In this document: positions 35,492-47,425 of the stretch, piece after piece | Numbering within the stretch: the first letter of the stretch is position 1 | Layout: each line of letters starts with the position of its first letter | Position numbers and translations under genes: made by a program | From: Argyresthia goedartella | Taxonomy: Eukaryota; Arthropoda; Insecta; Lepidoptera; Argyresthiidae | NCBI GenBank assembly: GCA_949825045.1 | Contig: OX463809.1 | Location: forward strand, 4,863,501-4,927,500 | Length of the DNA: 64,000 nt | Reading direction: 5' to 3' | The notes under the pieces: model-generated | Database searches by the model: none | The model's input: the letters and a program-made list of their open reading frames with translations, nothing else | What the model was told of the DNA's origin: nothing

Positions 35492-35614
35492 GAGATCGGT
35501 GGTCAACCATTGTACAGTGTAGAGTCATCGTTGAGATCGGTGGTCAACCATTGTACAGTGTAGAGTCATCGTTGAGATCGGTGGTCAACCGTTGTACAGT
35601 GTAGAGTCATCGTT
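35492..35614. repeat. Three tandem 41-bp units
   Basis: The unit starts gagatcggtggtcaacc and ends gagtcatcgtt. It is present exactly three times, the third with one substitution. Confidence 0.95.
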
Positions 35615-38080
35615 TAAAATCTATGGGGTGGTAAAAACTTTCTCGATTGCCACGATGTTTATTTTCTCTGGATGATTATTTATTGTGAAAGTGATTTAAT
35701 GCTACAATTCTAGGTACCTACACGCTGGGTTTTGAGACGTGATCGAAATGCCTTCCTCTATATTCTTCTAAATCTATTATACGACTTTAGCCAGACCCAC
35801 GAGTATCATAATAGGTATCACACAGTATCCTTATAGTTCACGAATGATACCTGTACTCAGCACTATACTTAGGGCCAAATTGGCGATTGATGTATAAGTA
35901 CAATCTGTCTTATACATATAGAAACACCATTCGAACATCTTACGAACTTATATTTAAATATATAGATATAAATATCTCTTTATTAATCTGTGCCGGGGTG
36001 CAGAAGTTGGTCTGTGGGCGCGACTGTCAATGCCTGAACATTTCAATAAGGTAGTTTTGTAAAAAATATACACGTTAGAAGTAATTGCAATAGTGCGTTA
36101 TATTGCATTATACTTAGTACCTATACCAGCATACTCGTCAATATCAGAATCATTATATTTCCAGCATTTTATAAATATCATTGTGTGTACATAAGATCAA
36201 TAGAAATATATCACAATCAAGTTAGCTTTCGCACTGGGTAGTCTTACAAATCTAAATACAAGTCTGACGCTGAAGCACAACACACAATGTAAAATAATAT
36301 ATTTTATAAACATTATTTAGTAAAAAAAACCTTTGACTTTAAAATGAATCAATGTGTTTTGACGTCACATTACAATATTTATATTTACATACAACACGCA
36401 AAGTAAATCAGTGTTTTGACAGTTCATATAAAGTATAAAGAGATATGTTGACTATCCCCGTCAAGTAGCCAATTGCAGTCAAGAATTTCAGATTAGCTCA
36501 GAAAAACACTATCCTTCATTAGTGTGTGTTAGGTGAATATTTTCCATGGGCTCGGAATTTTCCCGCGGAAAGTGTCGGCTGCGCCGGCGTCGGTGGCCAC
36601 CGGCCGCGGTCCGCGCCGCCGCGCTTCCGCGACGCACAGGGTGCTCCATGTTGTATGGCTGCTGCTGTAGTCACACGTTTTGCCATACCGGTGGCAGAGG
36701 CACAATTGTGCCCACGTTTAGCCAGTTATATAATAAACCATTTTGCGTGACAGGGGGCTTGCCTGTACAGCTTTACATTCAGTTACGGAAACGATCTTTA
36801 AATTTTAAAGCCCCATTAAAAGCTAATGGCGTGTCTGTTCCATAAAATTTTGTTTTTTGGTAAAACATGGCTCTTATTTTTGAGTACATAATGTTCATGA
36901 CAGTACACACGCCTTTAATGTTTTAAGATCAGTTTATGCAACTGGCTGTCAGTCCTTTATTGTAATACTATTAGTATCTCTTCATCATCAACATCGGCAG
37001 CTTGTCTCCGCCTACTGCTGGGTGTGAGCCTTCTCCTTCTCAACCAACTGTCAAGTGTTGCGTACTCTTCCCCATTCGGACAGCGACTGACAGCCCTTAT
37101 GGCTAGGTATTTTGTTTTTAGACATCCCTTTAATCTTACTCCTACTTGTTCTTTATTAATCACGATTCTAACAGACTTTTGTGGAAGATACCAGTCGTTA
37201 AGCTTCTTCAAACGCCAATACACAAGCAGTATCCTAATATCCTTTATTTGCTCTGGTATATGCATAGTATGCCTTCATTTTAAAACTGGTGTAATTCATC
37301 TATCCTGGGATTAACAATATTCGTAATTTCGTAATTCGTATTTGCTTTATACACAAAACAGACCTACAAATAACTTATAATAGAAAAAATATGTACGAGC
37401 TTATCTTGAAAAAGAGATTTCTTCTAGCAAACCACGATGGCTAGGAAAGGTAATGGTTGAGCGGGGGAAGACCTGCGCGTATAATAAAAACTATAAACAA
37501 TATCTGGCATCATCATTTGTTATCACCAACAGAAGAAGGGACAAGTCCCTACAAGTATTTAGAGACCTGTGAAATAAACAGACCGATCATGTTATTTCAG
37601 TATACCTTTGTACATAAACTAAGTATATGAAAACTGACCCATAGTTGCCCATGCCATCAGCATTTCGTACCGTCCTGTATAATTTGGAAAGCGCAGTCGC
37701 TGGCGCCGTTTGTGTGCGTGCGTGTCTATGCGCACACACCAACACACGCTCACTTTCACTTCGCGAACTATTCTAAGGACGAGTGCACACCAGCGGGCAG
37801 ATGCAGTGGCCACGAGGAGTCAAGGTCGTTGACCTGGTGGTCTGTCGTAGTTTTCAGTCCAGGGTAGTGGTTTTCTAGCGGCTACTAGCTCGGTCCATTC
37901 GAAGTTGGCAAAACTTTTATTGATTCTATTAGATAAGACACTAATTCCTATGATAAGGCTGAAACTCGAAGGAATATTTAGTGTGCTCAAACTTCATACG
38001 GACGGACACTACCGTCACTGAAGGTTTGGCTGGCGCTGCATTTGGCTCTACATATATAGTACTTCTGACTTAAACGACCT
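35615..38080. other. Gene-free stretch with a CpG-rich island
   Basis: 36545-36650 is strongly GC-rich (gccggcgtcggtggccaccg and on) in AT-rich surroundings and could be an old promoter, but there is no frame or donor I trust. 36785-36960 is a related single-end fragment of the element at 31605. 36960-37300 contains a retroposon-like segment (tccgcctactgctgggtgtg) with an incidental 102-codon frame on the minus strand. Confidence 0.4.
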
Positions 38081-38082
38081 CA

Positions 38083-38282
38083 GTGGCGCAGCGGTTGTGG
38101 CTTTTCCTACCACGCGAGAGGTCCCGGGTTCGATCCCCTGCTGGTGGTGAAAAAAAAACCCCAGGTCTTGGATGTTTATATGTGTGTGACGTCATTGTTT
38201 ATGGTTCCTACGACACAGGGTATCCTAGTGTGGGACTATAAGCAATGTATGTGCCTGTAAATAAATTCTTATGTTTAAGTTA
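38083..38282 (+). mobile_element. tRNA-derived SINE, family 2, copy 2
   Basis: Head gacctcagtggcgcagcgg (A-box region), B-box ggttcgatccc, body ccccaggtcttggatg, tail ggtatcctagtgtggg and a short taaataaa end. Complete copy. Confidence 0.88.
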
Positions 38283-39370
38283 GAATATCATTCCGATAGC
38301 GTTTGAATATATTAGGCGATTTGGATAATATCAAGAAATTTTATTAATGTGTTTTAAGCATCACACATATGATGAAGCTCCTTGGTTTATATCAAAATCA
38401 ACCAATATCTTCAAACGGAACATCGGAATGATTTAATGATGAAAACTGAATTTACTGAACGAGGTCGTCAATTTACCCAACAGTCCTTTTTGCATAACAA
38501 GAGGCTAGCCCATCGCCGTATCTATGGGGATATGAAGGTATATACGGTATAGTGATCTCACGATTAAATCCTTAAAGATACATTTTTGGATAGATGGTAA
38601 ACGACTGGTTCGCAAGAGTAACGTTTCTTCTAAACCACATTCACAATACAATATTTATCGGTACCCAAAACTCAAATCTGTTAAGTCATGGTAAATATCA
38701 CTTACACCAAAAAAATAATATTCTTATTTGTAATTCCTAGACAACCCACCAGTGCAATCACATCCTAATACTACTATTAGCGCTCTTTCGTGTGTGCATG
38801 CGCACGGTGCACTCTTTGCGTGTGTGCGTCTAATGCATTGCTTAGGCGGCCATATACAGAGCGGCCCTTTGAAACAATAATGATTCATCATTTAGATTAT
38901 CAATTATGGAGCCTATTGAGCCACTCGAATATAATTGATCTTATACAGGTGGCTTGATAAAGGGATTGTATAAATAAACGGCAACAAATATAATGATCAC
39001 CAAATATTTTATTTTCCTACCCAAAATGGATATATGAACACCAAAAGTTGCAAAAAATATCAGAGCGAAATACTGCGGTAGCTTAGGTGAAGGGTAAAGG
39101 GGGTGAGCGTGTTAGGTTGAACATGTAAGAACAACAAAAAATACTTAAAACATAAGCTTAAGTACACAAAACATAAAAAGAATTTTGGTGATCATTTATC
39201 CAAACACAATTTGGTGGACATTTATCCATTCTGGCAGTCATTTCGAATTTATTGGTAGTAAAATAGGTGCGTTTTTGGTAATTGTTTAAACATAAGCCTA
39301 AATAAACTAGCTTTTTTGTGCGCTGCTGGTGTTAGAGGCGCAGACTTTCATGACTGACACTTGACATAAC
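38283..39370. other. Gene-free stretch with weak repeats
   Basis: Segment 39060-39160 (gaaatactgcggtagctta, gaacatgtaagaacaac) recurs at 42480-42600 and weakly at 45010-45090. No gene. Confidence 0.45.
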
Positions 39371-39374
39371 ATAA

Positions 39375-39577
39375 CGTTCACATTTATACACAGGCACATA
39401 CATTCCTTCTGGCCCCACACTAGGATACCCGGTGTCGTGGGAATCGAAAACAGCCAAGTCACACACATAATAAACATCCAAGACCTGGTTTTATTACTCT
39501 TTATCCCCAGCCAGGGATCGAACCCGGGACCTCTCGCATGGTAGACAGAGCCACAACCGCTGCGCCACACAGGTCGT
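39375..39577 (-). mobile_element. tRNA-derived SINE, family 2, copy 3
   Basis: Minus-strand copy: head with gcgcagcggttgtggctc, B-box gggttcgatcc, body ccaggtcttggatg, tail ending in ggggccagaagg. Confidence 0.88.
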
Positions 39578-39669
39578 CATAACCATAGCATCGCGCCTTC
39601 TCCCGTGCGGGGTGGCAGTGGCGCCTAATGTCACGATATGCTTTGGTGACTTTATGTTATATTGTAGTA

Positions 39670-39917
39670 CCTTATTAGCTGATATCCGCAACTTCATCTG
39701 CGTGTTCCTAGGAAAAACATTTACCGAGATTACGTTACCCTCCTTTTGGTGTAGTCAGATAAAAATTATCCTATATGTTAATCTAGCTTATAAAATATCT
39801 TTGTGCTAAATTTCATTTAAATGCGTCGAGCCGCTTTATCGTGATTGAGGCACAAACACAAAAACATCCAAACATCTTAACATCGCTACTTTCACATTTA
39901 CATTATTAATATTATTA
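39670..39917 (+). repeat. Dispersed repeat family G, copy 2
   Basis: Contains gcaacttcatctgcgtgttc, gttaccctccttttggt and cgtgattgaggcacaaac. Directly followed by another copy. Confidence 0.8.
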
Positions 39918-39925
39918 TATATTAC

Positions 39926-40147
39926 TAGCTGATGCCCGCACTTCATCTGCGTGTTCCTAGGAAGTATCATTTACCGAGATAACGTTACCTTCCTTCTGGT
40001 GCAGTCGGATAAAAAGTATCCTATATGTTAATCTAGGTCATAAACTATATCTGTGCTAAATTTCATTCAGATCCGTTCATCCGTTTTAGCGTGATTGAGG
40101 CACAAACAAACAAACATCCAAACATCGCTACTTTCACATAATATTGG
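39926..40147 (+). repeat. Dispersed repeat family G, copy 3
   Basis: Same orientation as the copy immediately before it, separated by about 10 bp of att-type sequence. A tandem insertion into the preferred AT-rich tail is likely. Confidence 0.8.
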
Positions 40148-40149
40148 TT

Positions 40150-40847
40150 GCTTACCTATGAAATTCGCGAAATTTTCTTACAGATTCAAGAGTTCATAAT
40201 TCGTGTAATTCAATAGCTATTTCCATTATTACTTTATTGTTTAAAAGTTAATTTCAAAGTTTTACACCTACATATTAAGTTTTCTTTTAATTTTCAGTTT
40301 GATAACTATTTAATGTTCACAATCAGTTCGTCCTAAATGTCATCCATTTTTATGATAATATTCGTTATATTGTTTTACAGCTGACCTTTTCCAAAAATTA
40401 AATCAAATTTGCTATGAGCTAAATGTTGTCTAATTCAGCCAATAAGTATTATTCCATTTAATCCGTTCCATATTCCTTTATTAAATACAATTATCTTACA
40501 TACAAAGTTTTATAAAATTTCTTATTTGTTATTCCTAAAAAAAATGCAGAAATGATTGTACTGAAAATTGAGTTTCCTTCCTTTCATACAAAACGCTGAT
40601 TTCATATTTCATACCTAAATTAGTTGATATATATATTATATAGTTGGATGGGCTATGGCGATGCCTATGGTTTATGTTTTGTTTATACTTGTGCGCTATT
40701 TCCGATCAAATTGATTGATTGTGGGGATGCCTGGAACGACAGAAAAGTTTTTAATTATCTAATAATTCTGCGCTACGCTAGCTACCTTGGAGACCGCTTT
40801 TTGAATATCTCTTTTCAGGAGATCGGCACCGGAGTTCTCAGACGGTC
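40150..40847. other. Gene-free stretch
   Basis: Strongly AT-rich. Nothing recognised until the LINE fragment. Confidence 0.4.
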
Positions 40848-40950
40848 TCACTCTTAGCCACTCCAAGGAAGAATACCTCAGCATATGAGCACTCCTTCAG
40901 GTTGCAGGCGGACCGACTGTGGAACGCTCTTTCTTCTCTTTCAATACCAG
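40848..40950 (+). pseudogene. Non-LTR retrotransposon reverse transcriptase C-terminal fragment
   Basis: A short frame reads TPRKNTSAYEHSFRLQADRLWNALSS (given in part: SAYEHSFRLQADRLWNALSS). This is the ending typical of insect LINE reverse transcriptases (aromatic-x-H-S-F ... x-R-L-W-N-x-L). It has no start and is cut on the right by the MITE at 40948. Confidence 0.5.
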
Positions 40951-41335
40951 GGGCCCTATTCTGCTATTGGCCATGACCTTACAGTGCTCTGGCAATGGCA
41001 TTCGCACGCACCGCATTAAAACTAAAACTTCAAAACAAACCCACTGACAAGAGAAATTTAAAAACACAGACAAACTTGTCTGGGTTGTGCGTCCGACAGA
41101 CCGATAAGTCGGACAGGATTGATAGTAGATATTCATTTCGGGTAACGGCAACACTGCTCGATTTTCCTACTATACACCCATTGGTCATCCCCAAGTCAGG
41201 CTATTGTGAGGCTGCCGTAAGGCCAATGGGATTAAGTGCATACCATCTAAGGAACCAATGTCGTCATATTGACAGCATAGTGTAGTCATTATAACATGGT
41301 AGTTTAATTTTATAGAATTAGGCCCCAGGTAAAAG
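40948..41335. mobile_element. MITE with ACC(A/T)GGGGCC ends
   Basis: The left end accaggggccctattctg and the reverse complement of the right end, acctggggcctaattct, form the inverted termini. About 385 bp, with no open reading frame that fits a transposase. Its left end abuts the LINE fragment, and its terminal motif resembles that of the element at 34958. Confidence 0.6.
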
Positions 41336-41339
41336 AGCA

Positions 41340-42075
41340 CTTCCTCTCTGTTTCGTGAATTTGTATTATTTATTTTATTATTATATGTTAACTATATGCT
41401 CATGTTTGTGTATGTATTGGTACTTATTTAGAAGTTTGGTATATAGGTATTTTTATTTTCCTTATTTTATAAAAGTTAATTAACTTATATATATGTTATT
41501 ATAGATGAGGTATTGTGCACTGGCTACTTTTTCATGATAAAATTTCCTATGTGAATGCCTTGGTTTGCTCTAAGAAATCTATTTTTAGAGGTAAGCTCGC
41601 CTTTGCATATATGTTTTCTCTAAATGCTACTTTTTAAATATCTGTATGCAATAAATAATTATGAATTACGAACTAATCCTAATATCTGCCATCGACCTGG
41701 CCTAGGTAGGAATATCTACTACTGTAGATATTCCTACATAAGTATTTTACTGTCAAATTCTGCATGTGCGTCCAAATCTCTTAACGTTCGGCTCTTACCT
41801 ACATCGTAGCACCAACCCAAGACAGCTGCCGGTCAAGAAATAATAGACAACAATTCCTTCACCTCTGGATTAGTCTGGCCTACCACCTGACCTCTCCCAA
41901 CCCTTTCATACTCACAACCTAACTCTACTTTCCCCGGTCAATCCCCCGTGATAAAAAAACCATTAGTCACAGGGGTATCAACAGCTCTATATGCAACTGC
42001 GGGGCGGTGCGGGGGGTTCAGCACAATACGGCAAAGACGTTCGTTGCTCCCGCGCCGGTCAGTGACTCTTTCACT
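41340..42075. other. Gene-free stretch
   Basis: AT-rich to 41820, then moderately GC-rich. No supportable exon before the candidate at 42079. Confidence 0.4.
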
Positions 42076-42078
42076 CAC

Positions 42079-42170
42079 CGGCGCTGCGCACGCGACCTGG
42101 GACTTTCGCGAGCGATAACACCCGAGCGAACCACACACGCGGGTGCGAGAGGGACGGAAGATCGAGCATG
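42079..42170 (-). promoter_or_regulatory. Candidate GC-rich first exon with splice donor (weak)
   Basis: Reading minus, GC-rich sequence ends in gcgcagcgccg|gtgagtg, a near-ideal donor at 42079/42078. There is no convincing ATG frame across the donor, so if real it is a 5' UTR exon. The continuing intron would run leftwards. Confidence 0.22.
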
Positions 42171-43410
42171 ATTACTGATTAATGGAATGATCAAAGACAG
42201 TCTGTTGTTTGGATGATGAGATGTTACAGGCGATGGTTTAATTCTGGTGTTTGCCATGGTTGTCGTAAATAGCCGAGATCGTCATGTACATACTACAGAA
42301 CCAGATTGCATACCCTAAAATTAAGGGAGCCATCCCATATCAGCTCTGTCATTATGTATCATCACACACAACCAATATAGAGATGCCTTTCAATACAATA
42401 TAGATTCAATAGGGAAATATTTAACTGCACATCAATAATACTGATTTGCCCAGCATATATACTGATTTTCACAGCAAATATCAGGGCAAAATACTGCGGT
42501 AGCTTATATAGGTGAAGGGTAAGCGGGGTGAGCGAAGCGAAGGTCCCTTTATCCTTTGTATTAGTCTGAACATGTAAGAACAACAAAAATACTTAAAAAA
42601 TAAAAAGTGTTTTTGCAAATCCTTTTTTGCTGTGACAATCAGTATTTTTGATGTGCGATTAAATACTAGCCGATTCAATATAGAGTAAAATCGAAGTTGA
42701 TTTGGAACTGCATTATCAGTAAGATTATGACTCTACGTCTCTCTGCGACGGCAGACAACCCAATGAGCTCACAGGTCTTTAATAAACTCTTGACCTGCAG
42801 TTTTTGAGATGTTTCACTATGTATGGTTTATTTTATAACATGGGGCTACCAATAGCAAAGGTATCTCTACTCTACATAAAACTGTATAAGTAGCTTGAGT
42901 TTAAAACAATTACCTTTCTATAAATTTAAGCTCAAGTGTTGTTTATTATACTAAACATTTCACGTGGAGATATTAAAAATTATGTTACTAGTTTTGTTGA
43001 GAAAAGTTATTCAGAGTTATTTCAACTTTGGTTTAATAAACACACTCTTCTATAGAGACTTTAGTAATTGGAAACATTTTACTAAGTCGGACTATAGCCC
43101 GCTAGCCGGACTTTGAATAGTTGAGCTATCTGAGCTATTTCGCGATCTGTAATACGAATGCACTCGAAGGTATTCAACAGCGAGTGTTTCTATCTATTGA
43201 AAGTAGATCAATTTCCCTTCGCTTTGCTCTCCTACAAAGTATTCTGAGGGTTACTTGTTTGTTAAAGCATGTACTTATTGCAAGCTGGAATCCGAACTAA
43301 GTCTTCCTTCTTCGGATCGCCGCTTGATTCGTCTGTCCACAGAGAAATTGACGCAGTGTGCATCAACATGCCATTATAGTGTATAGGTGTGGTTGTACTC
43401 AAGATCATTT
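42171..43410. other. Gene-free stretch with weak repeats
   Basis: 42480-42600 repeats the segment at 39060-39160. Otherwise AT-rich without features. Confidence 0.4.
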
Positions 43411-43411
43411 A

Positions 43412-43608
43412 AACAAACATTTACATACAGGCACTTACATTGCTTCTGGCCCCACACTAGGATACCCTGTGTCGTGGGAACCAGAAACAGCGACGTCCAC
43501 ACCATACATCCAAGACCTAGGGTTTTTTTTTTGCTATTCGACAGCCGGGGGTCGAACCCGGGACCTCTCGCATGGTAAGCGGAGCCACAATCCAGAGAGG
43601 TCATCAAA
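43412..43608 (-). mobile_element. tRNA-derived SINE, family 2, copy 4
   Basis: Minus-strand copy with tail cttctggccccacactagga (read on plus), body catccaagacctagggt, B-box gggttcgacccc. The head has lost part of the A-box region. Confidence 0.87.
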
Positions 43609-43661
43609 ATTTAATCAATCAGTCAAAATTTCTTTATTATCTGTTATATGAACATAACTTA

Positions 43662-43918
43662 ACGACCCGAATAGCCGAGTCGGCAGTGACCCTGCCTACG
43701 AAGCCAAGGGTCCCGGGTTCGAGTCCCGGTGGGGGCAAATATTTGTTTTATGAGAACGAATGTTTGTACCCTAGTCATGGTTGTTTATCTATCTAAGTAT
43801 AATATTTATCTATATAAAATGTGTATCGTTATCCAGTACCCCAAGATACAGGGAATCCTAGTTTGGGGCTGGATCAATGTGTGTAAATAGTGTCCAAGGT
43901 ATTATTATCATTATTATA
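43662..43918 (+). mobile_element. tRNA-derived SINE, family 1, copy 4
   Basis: Complete head (atagccgagtcggcag, ggttcgagtccc), body and (att)n tail. It lies between two halves of the short repeat seen at 16205 and 22430 (tttctttattatctg before, gcctcttctctacc after), so it inserted into that repeat. Confidence 0.9.
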
Positions 43919-43919
43919 T

Positions 43920-44595
43920 GTTGAAAACGTTATTTTTTGCCTCTTCTCTACCATTGAACCACTGTGGCGATAAGGGCGAAGAAACATGCCCAGATTGATT
44001 TTTAGATGCCTTTTAAAAATATGCTATGGCTTTATCTAGTGCAAAAATTATATATTAACCCTCTAGCCCACCCTCACATTCGTCATCCCTTCGACAGAAA
44101 ATGCTGGAAAGACCTGGAAATTGTTACTGTTGAAGGTTTAAATAGGTTGTCCATGAATATATCCAACAAACCAGTTTATTTGCAAATAGTAAAATATACT
44201 TAGCTGTAGTCACTATTTTATTTGATTTTGTTGAAAAATTGGTTATATGGAGACTGCTTATGAGGCTCAGAGGGAATAAATAATTACAAGATATTACGAG
44301 AGTTATGTGTTGAGTTAGAATAACTCCAAGCACTCTTGTCATTTATGTAATCTTGAATATGGTCCCTCATATAATATCCCTTTTTAGATAAAGTAGTTTT
44401 TATACATGGTTTTTAAATTACTCAAATGGCAATTTCAAGATCTCCAGAGGTATCCTGTTGCAGTAGAGATTGCATTGACCCTTGAAAGAATTTCTGACTT
44501 TCGTGAGTCTGAACCGAGGTGCAACTAGTTATTTCTTTGGTTAATATTACAGCTATCGCTAATTTTGCCCATTGCTCACAGTAAAGTCTTAGGCC
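43920..44595. other. Gene-free stretch
   Basis: Starts with the right half of the interrupted short repeat. Nothing else recognised. Confidence 0.4.
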
Positions 44596-44597
44596 CA

Positions 44598-44866
44598 CTA
44601 GCTATAAAGCGGATCAGCACAATTCTCTGATTAACTTAAAACAACCCCTTTGTATTTACAGTTATATGTCTAAGTGCCACTAGCTATAAAGCGACACTTA
44701 GACACTTAGACAGATAACTGTAAATACAAAGGGGTTGTTTTTAGACAACTCCATACAAATTTGTATGGAGTTGTCTAAATTAATCAGAGAATTGTGCTGA
44801 TCCGCTTTATAGCTAGTGGCACTTAGACAGATAACTGTAAATACAAAGGGGTTGTTTTTAGTCCGT
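44598..44866. mobile_element. Complex fold-back element
   Basis: Three nested inverted pairs: outer cactagctataaagcggatc with gatccgctttatagctagtg, middle caacccctttgtatttacag with ctgtaaatacaaaggggttg, inner hairpin agacaactccatacaaattt. A further direct copy of the middle arm follows the outer arm. Non-coding. Confidence 0.8.
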
Positions 44867-44869
44867 ATA

Positions 44870-45600
44870 CCACGCGAGCTGATGCCCGCTCAATATGTGG
44901 GGACCCGGTCATAGCAGGGAGGTCATTCCATTTTTCTCCCCTCCAAGAAAAAAAAAATAGCTAATTTTGGAAAATATTGAAAGGTTCTTGCGTTTAATAA
45001 AGACTGTCTGGGCGATTTGGTGGGCCAGGTTAGTTGAAGGAAAAGGGATGACCGAAGGTAATACGTAAGGGACAGGTTGACATGTAAGAACCAACAAAAT
45101 CCAACGCTCGTTTTGTATTTCAAGTTACACACTCAAATTCAGGTTTTCAAGTTGTTTTTTTTTCACACACAATTCAGTTATTTTTTCGCACAATTCAGTA
45201 CAATTGTCTTTCCAAATCTGGATTCACGGTCACATGTTTAAATACTACCCTAAATCTAGTGAATGCATGATTAAACAGATGACTATACCCGAATGAAGTA
45301 CACGACGTCTTTAAGGCTTCTTGAGGTTTAGTCTGAAATTTCTTGTACTTGAATACGAGGTTAATCCATCCAGAAAAAATAAAAAACTTACTGGCTGGTC
45401 CTCAGTTTTAGATTCAAGATGTCAGATTCATATTATTATTTTTTATTGAATATGAATAAATAAATTATCTTATTCAACGTCAAAATTATAGGTACTTACT
45501 TATAACAAATCAATTTTTTTATATAAAAAAGACTACACTGTTTCGGAATGTGGGCCTCGGGGTTAAGAAGAAACGGCAAGAAACTCCCCCATACCTTCTT
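44870..45600. other. Gene-free stretch
   Basis: A short piece of the family G start (agctgatgcccgct) stands at 44878. 45010-45090 weakly resembles 39070-39150. No gene. Confidence 0.4.
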
Positions 45601-45601
45601 T

Positions 45602-46005
45602 TTAAAAATGTGCCTTCACAACAGGTACTGTTTTCGGTCTAAGGAAATTCGCCGGCGAGTGATAGACTTGATCCATCGCCCCTCGTCGAATTTCTGTGCG
45701 CTGAGATGGTATGGACCATGCAGTTTTGTCATCTAAGTATTCCTTAATACTATAATAGGACTTTCTTATCAGCTCATTTTTAACATAGTTTTTGAACCTC
45801 TTTTCAGGAAGGATCAATGATTCCTGTGGTATTTTATTGTAGAAGCGAATACAGTGCCCCATGAATGATGTGCCTACTTTACTTAGTCTAAATAATGGTA
45901 GTGCTAACCTATTTCTATTTCTAGTGTTAATTGTATGGCTATCACCTACAGTTTTAAATAAAGCTATGTTTTTTCTTACATGCATGATATTCGGGCCCCA
46001 AGTAG
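45602..46005 (-). pseudogene. LINE reverse transcriptase C-terminal domain, 5'-truncated
   Basis: A minus-strand frame of about 130 codons with HTINTRNRNRLALPLFRLSK, SFMGHCIRFYNKIPQE, FKNYVKNELIRKSYYSIKEY and LDDKTAW, ending at a stop at 45602. The order (TRN motif, F-x-N-K-I-P, K-x-Y-V-K) is the end of reverse transcriptases of insect CR1/Jockey-type LINEs. The frame is uninterrupted here, but the catalytic core is absent, so it is a 5'-truncated copy, probably fairly young. Confidence 0.75.
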
Positions 46006-46368
46006 CAACCGTGCAGCAGATAAGTAGTGTTCTTCTGAATCAGCCTCACAGAATAGCTTAATATAATGTTTTCCAGAAATCGGGCTGTCTGCATCAAATC
46101 GTGATTATTCTAGCGCGTTTCCTTTCACCGCCGACAACGCTGTCTCACGGTGGAAAGTAAGAGTGCCGATGACGTGCCAACCAGCCAATGTTGGATACAA
46201 TTTTACAGCAGATAAACAAATCGGTCAGAGATATATGCGGTATATCCCCACACTAGGACTCCTAGTGCCGTTTGTCCGCGCCTGGACATCATGACGACCT
46301 ACTGCTTAAATATACATAATAATTTTTGTTATCAAATTTTCTGGAAAAACTAATTTCACACACTAATC
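46006..46368. other. Spacer
   Basis: Nothing recognised. Confidence 0.4.
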
Positions 46369-46371
46369 AAT

Positions 46372-46585
46372 TATAACATGTAAATACAGGTACAACATAC
46401 ATTGCTTCTGGCCCCACACTAGGATACCCTGGGTCGTGGGAACTAGAAACAGCGACGTGACACACATATAAACATTGAAGGCCTGGGGATATATTTTCTT
46501 CCTTCCCAGCCGGGATTCGAACCCGGGACCTCTCGCATGGGAGACAGAGCCTCGAGCCGCACCGCCGCAGAGGTCTCTAAACAAC
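46372..46585 (-). mobile_element. tRNA-derived SINE, family 2, copy 5
   Basis: Minus-strand copy: head gcggcgctcg-like region with A-box remnants, B-box gggttcgaatccc, body cttcaatgtttatatg, tail ggggccagaagc. Confidence 0.87.
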
Positions 46586-46774
46586 TGGAAAGAGATTGAT
46601 GTACATACTTTCTTACTACATATATACATACTGTGCCTTCTACTACCTACCTATACACTGATTCATTGTTTTTTATTTAGTCATTTAATTTTTAAGTATT
46701 TAATTGCAATTAAAAATACAGTTGCATATGACCCAAACTCAGACAGGGATATACATGTGACTGTGTTTCTACAG

Positions 46775-47425
46775 TTATTGACCGACCGAGAAAAGCGAGC
46801 GAAGGGCTCCATTTCGACAAGATAGAAGGCTGATTTTGCTTTCGTCTGTCTCTATGTCTCTATGTGTGTCTGTCAGTTCCGGTCTAGGGGCTACAGTTTT
46901 CAAGCGATCCTCACAAAACTTGGCACACGTGTTCCTTGAATTAATAATTTTTTTGTTCCAGAGCTTTTCTCGATTTTCCCCTTGGGGGGTGGGGAGGGGG
47001 GGTGTTATCACGTCATTAATTTTTTGTGTTTTTTTTCTCTCTGGAATCTATCGTGTGGGGTATCAAATTAAAGGTCTTTATGAGCCGGTTCTAAAAATAT
47101 TACCTTTACATTTACATTACCTTTCGGCCGCCTGTTTTCTAAAAATCCAAGAAATATTTTCCAAACATACCAAGTCGGACTCCTCGAAGTAGGAGACGTA
47201 TTAGTAAAGAGGATCTGTACAGACCATGAGAGTGAGTGAAATAGATTATAACTATTTTCGTGAAAAGTCCTAGATTGTATTTTAAATCGCAAAATGTAGT
47301 TTACAAAGTTATTGGTGCGGCTACTTTACTATTTGATTTTGATTGAATCTAAAATACTTTACTATAAATTGCTTCACAGTCCCCCCTGTTAGCGAGGTCT
47401 ACTGCCCACAGGGCCACTAGTAGTA
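46775..47425 (-). repeat. Dispersed repeat family B, copy 2
   Basis: Inverted partner of 25700-26370, ending with gcgaggtctactgcccacag and ggccactagtagt. The G-rich run at 46980-47005 corresponds to the C tract of copy 1. Confidence 0.78.

Noticed and set aside
36957..37265. 102-codon basic open frame on the minus strand
   Set aside because: Lies in a retroposon-like segment (tccgcctactgctgggtgtg). No family recognised.
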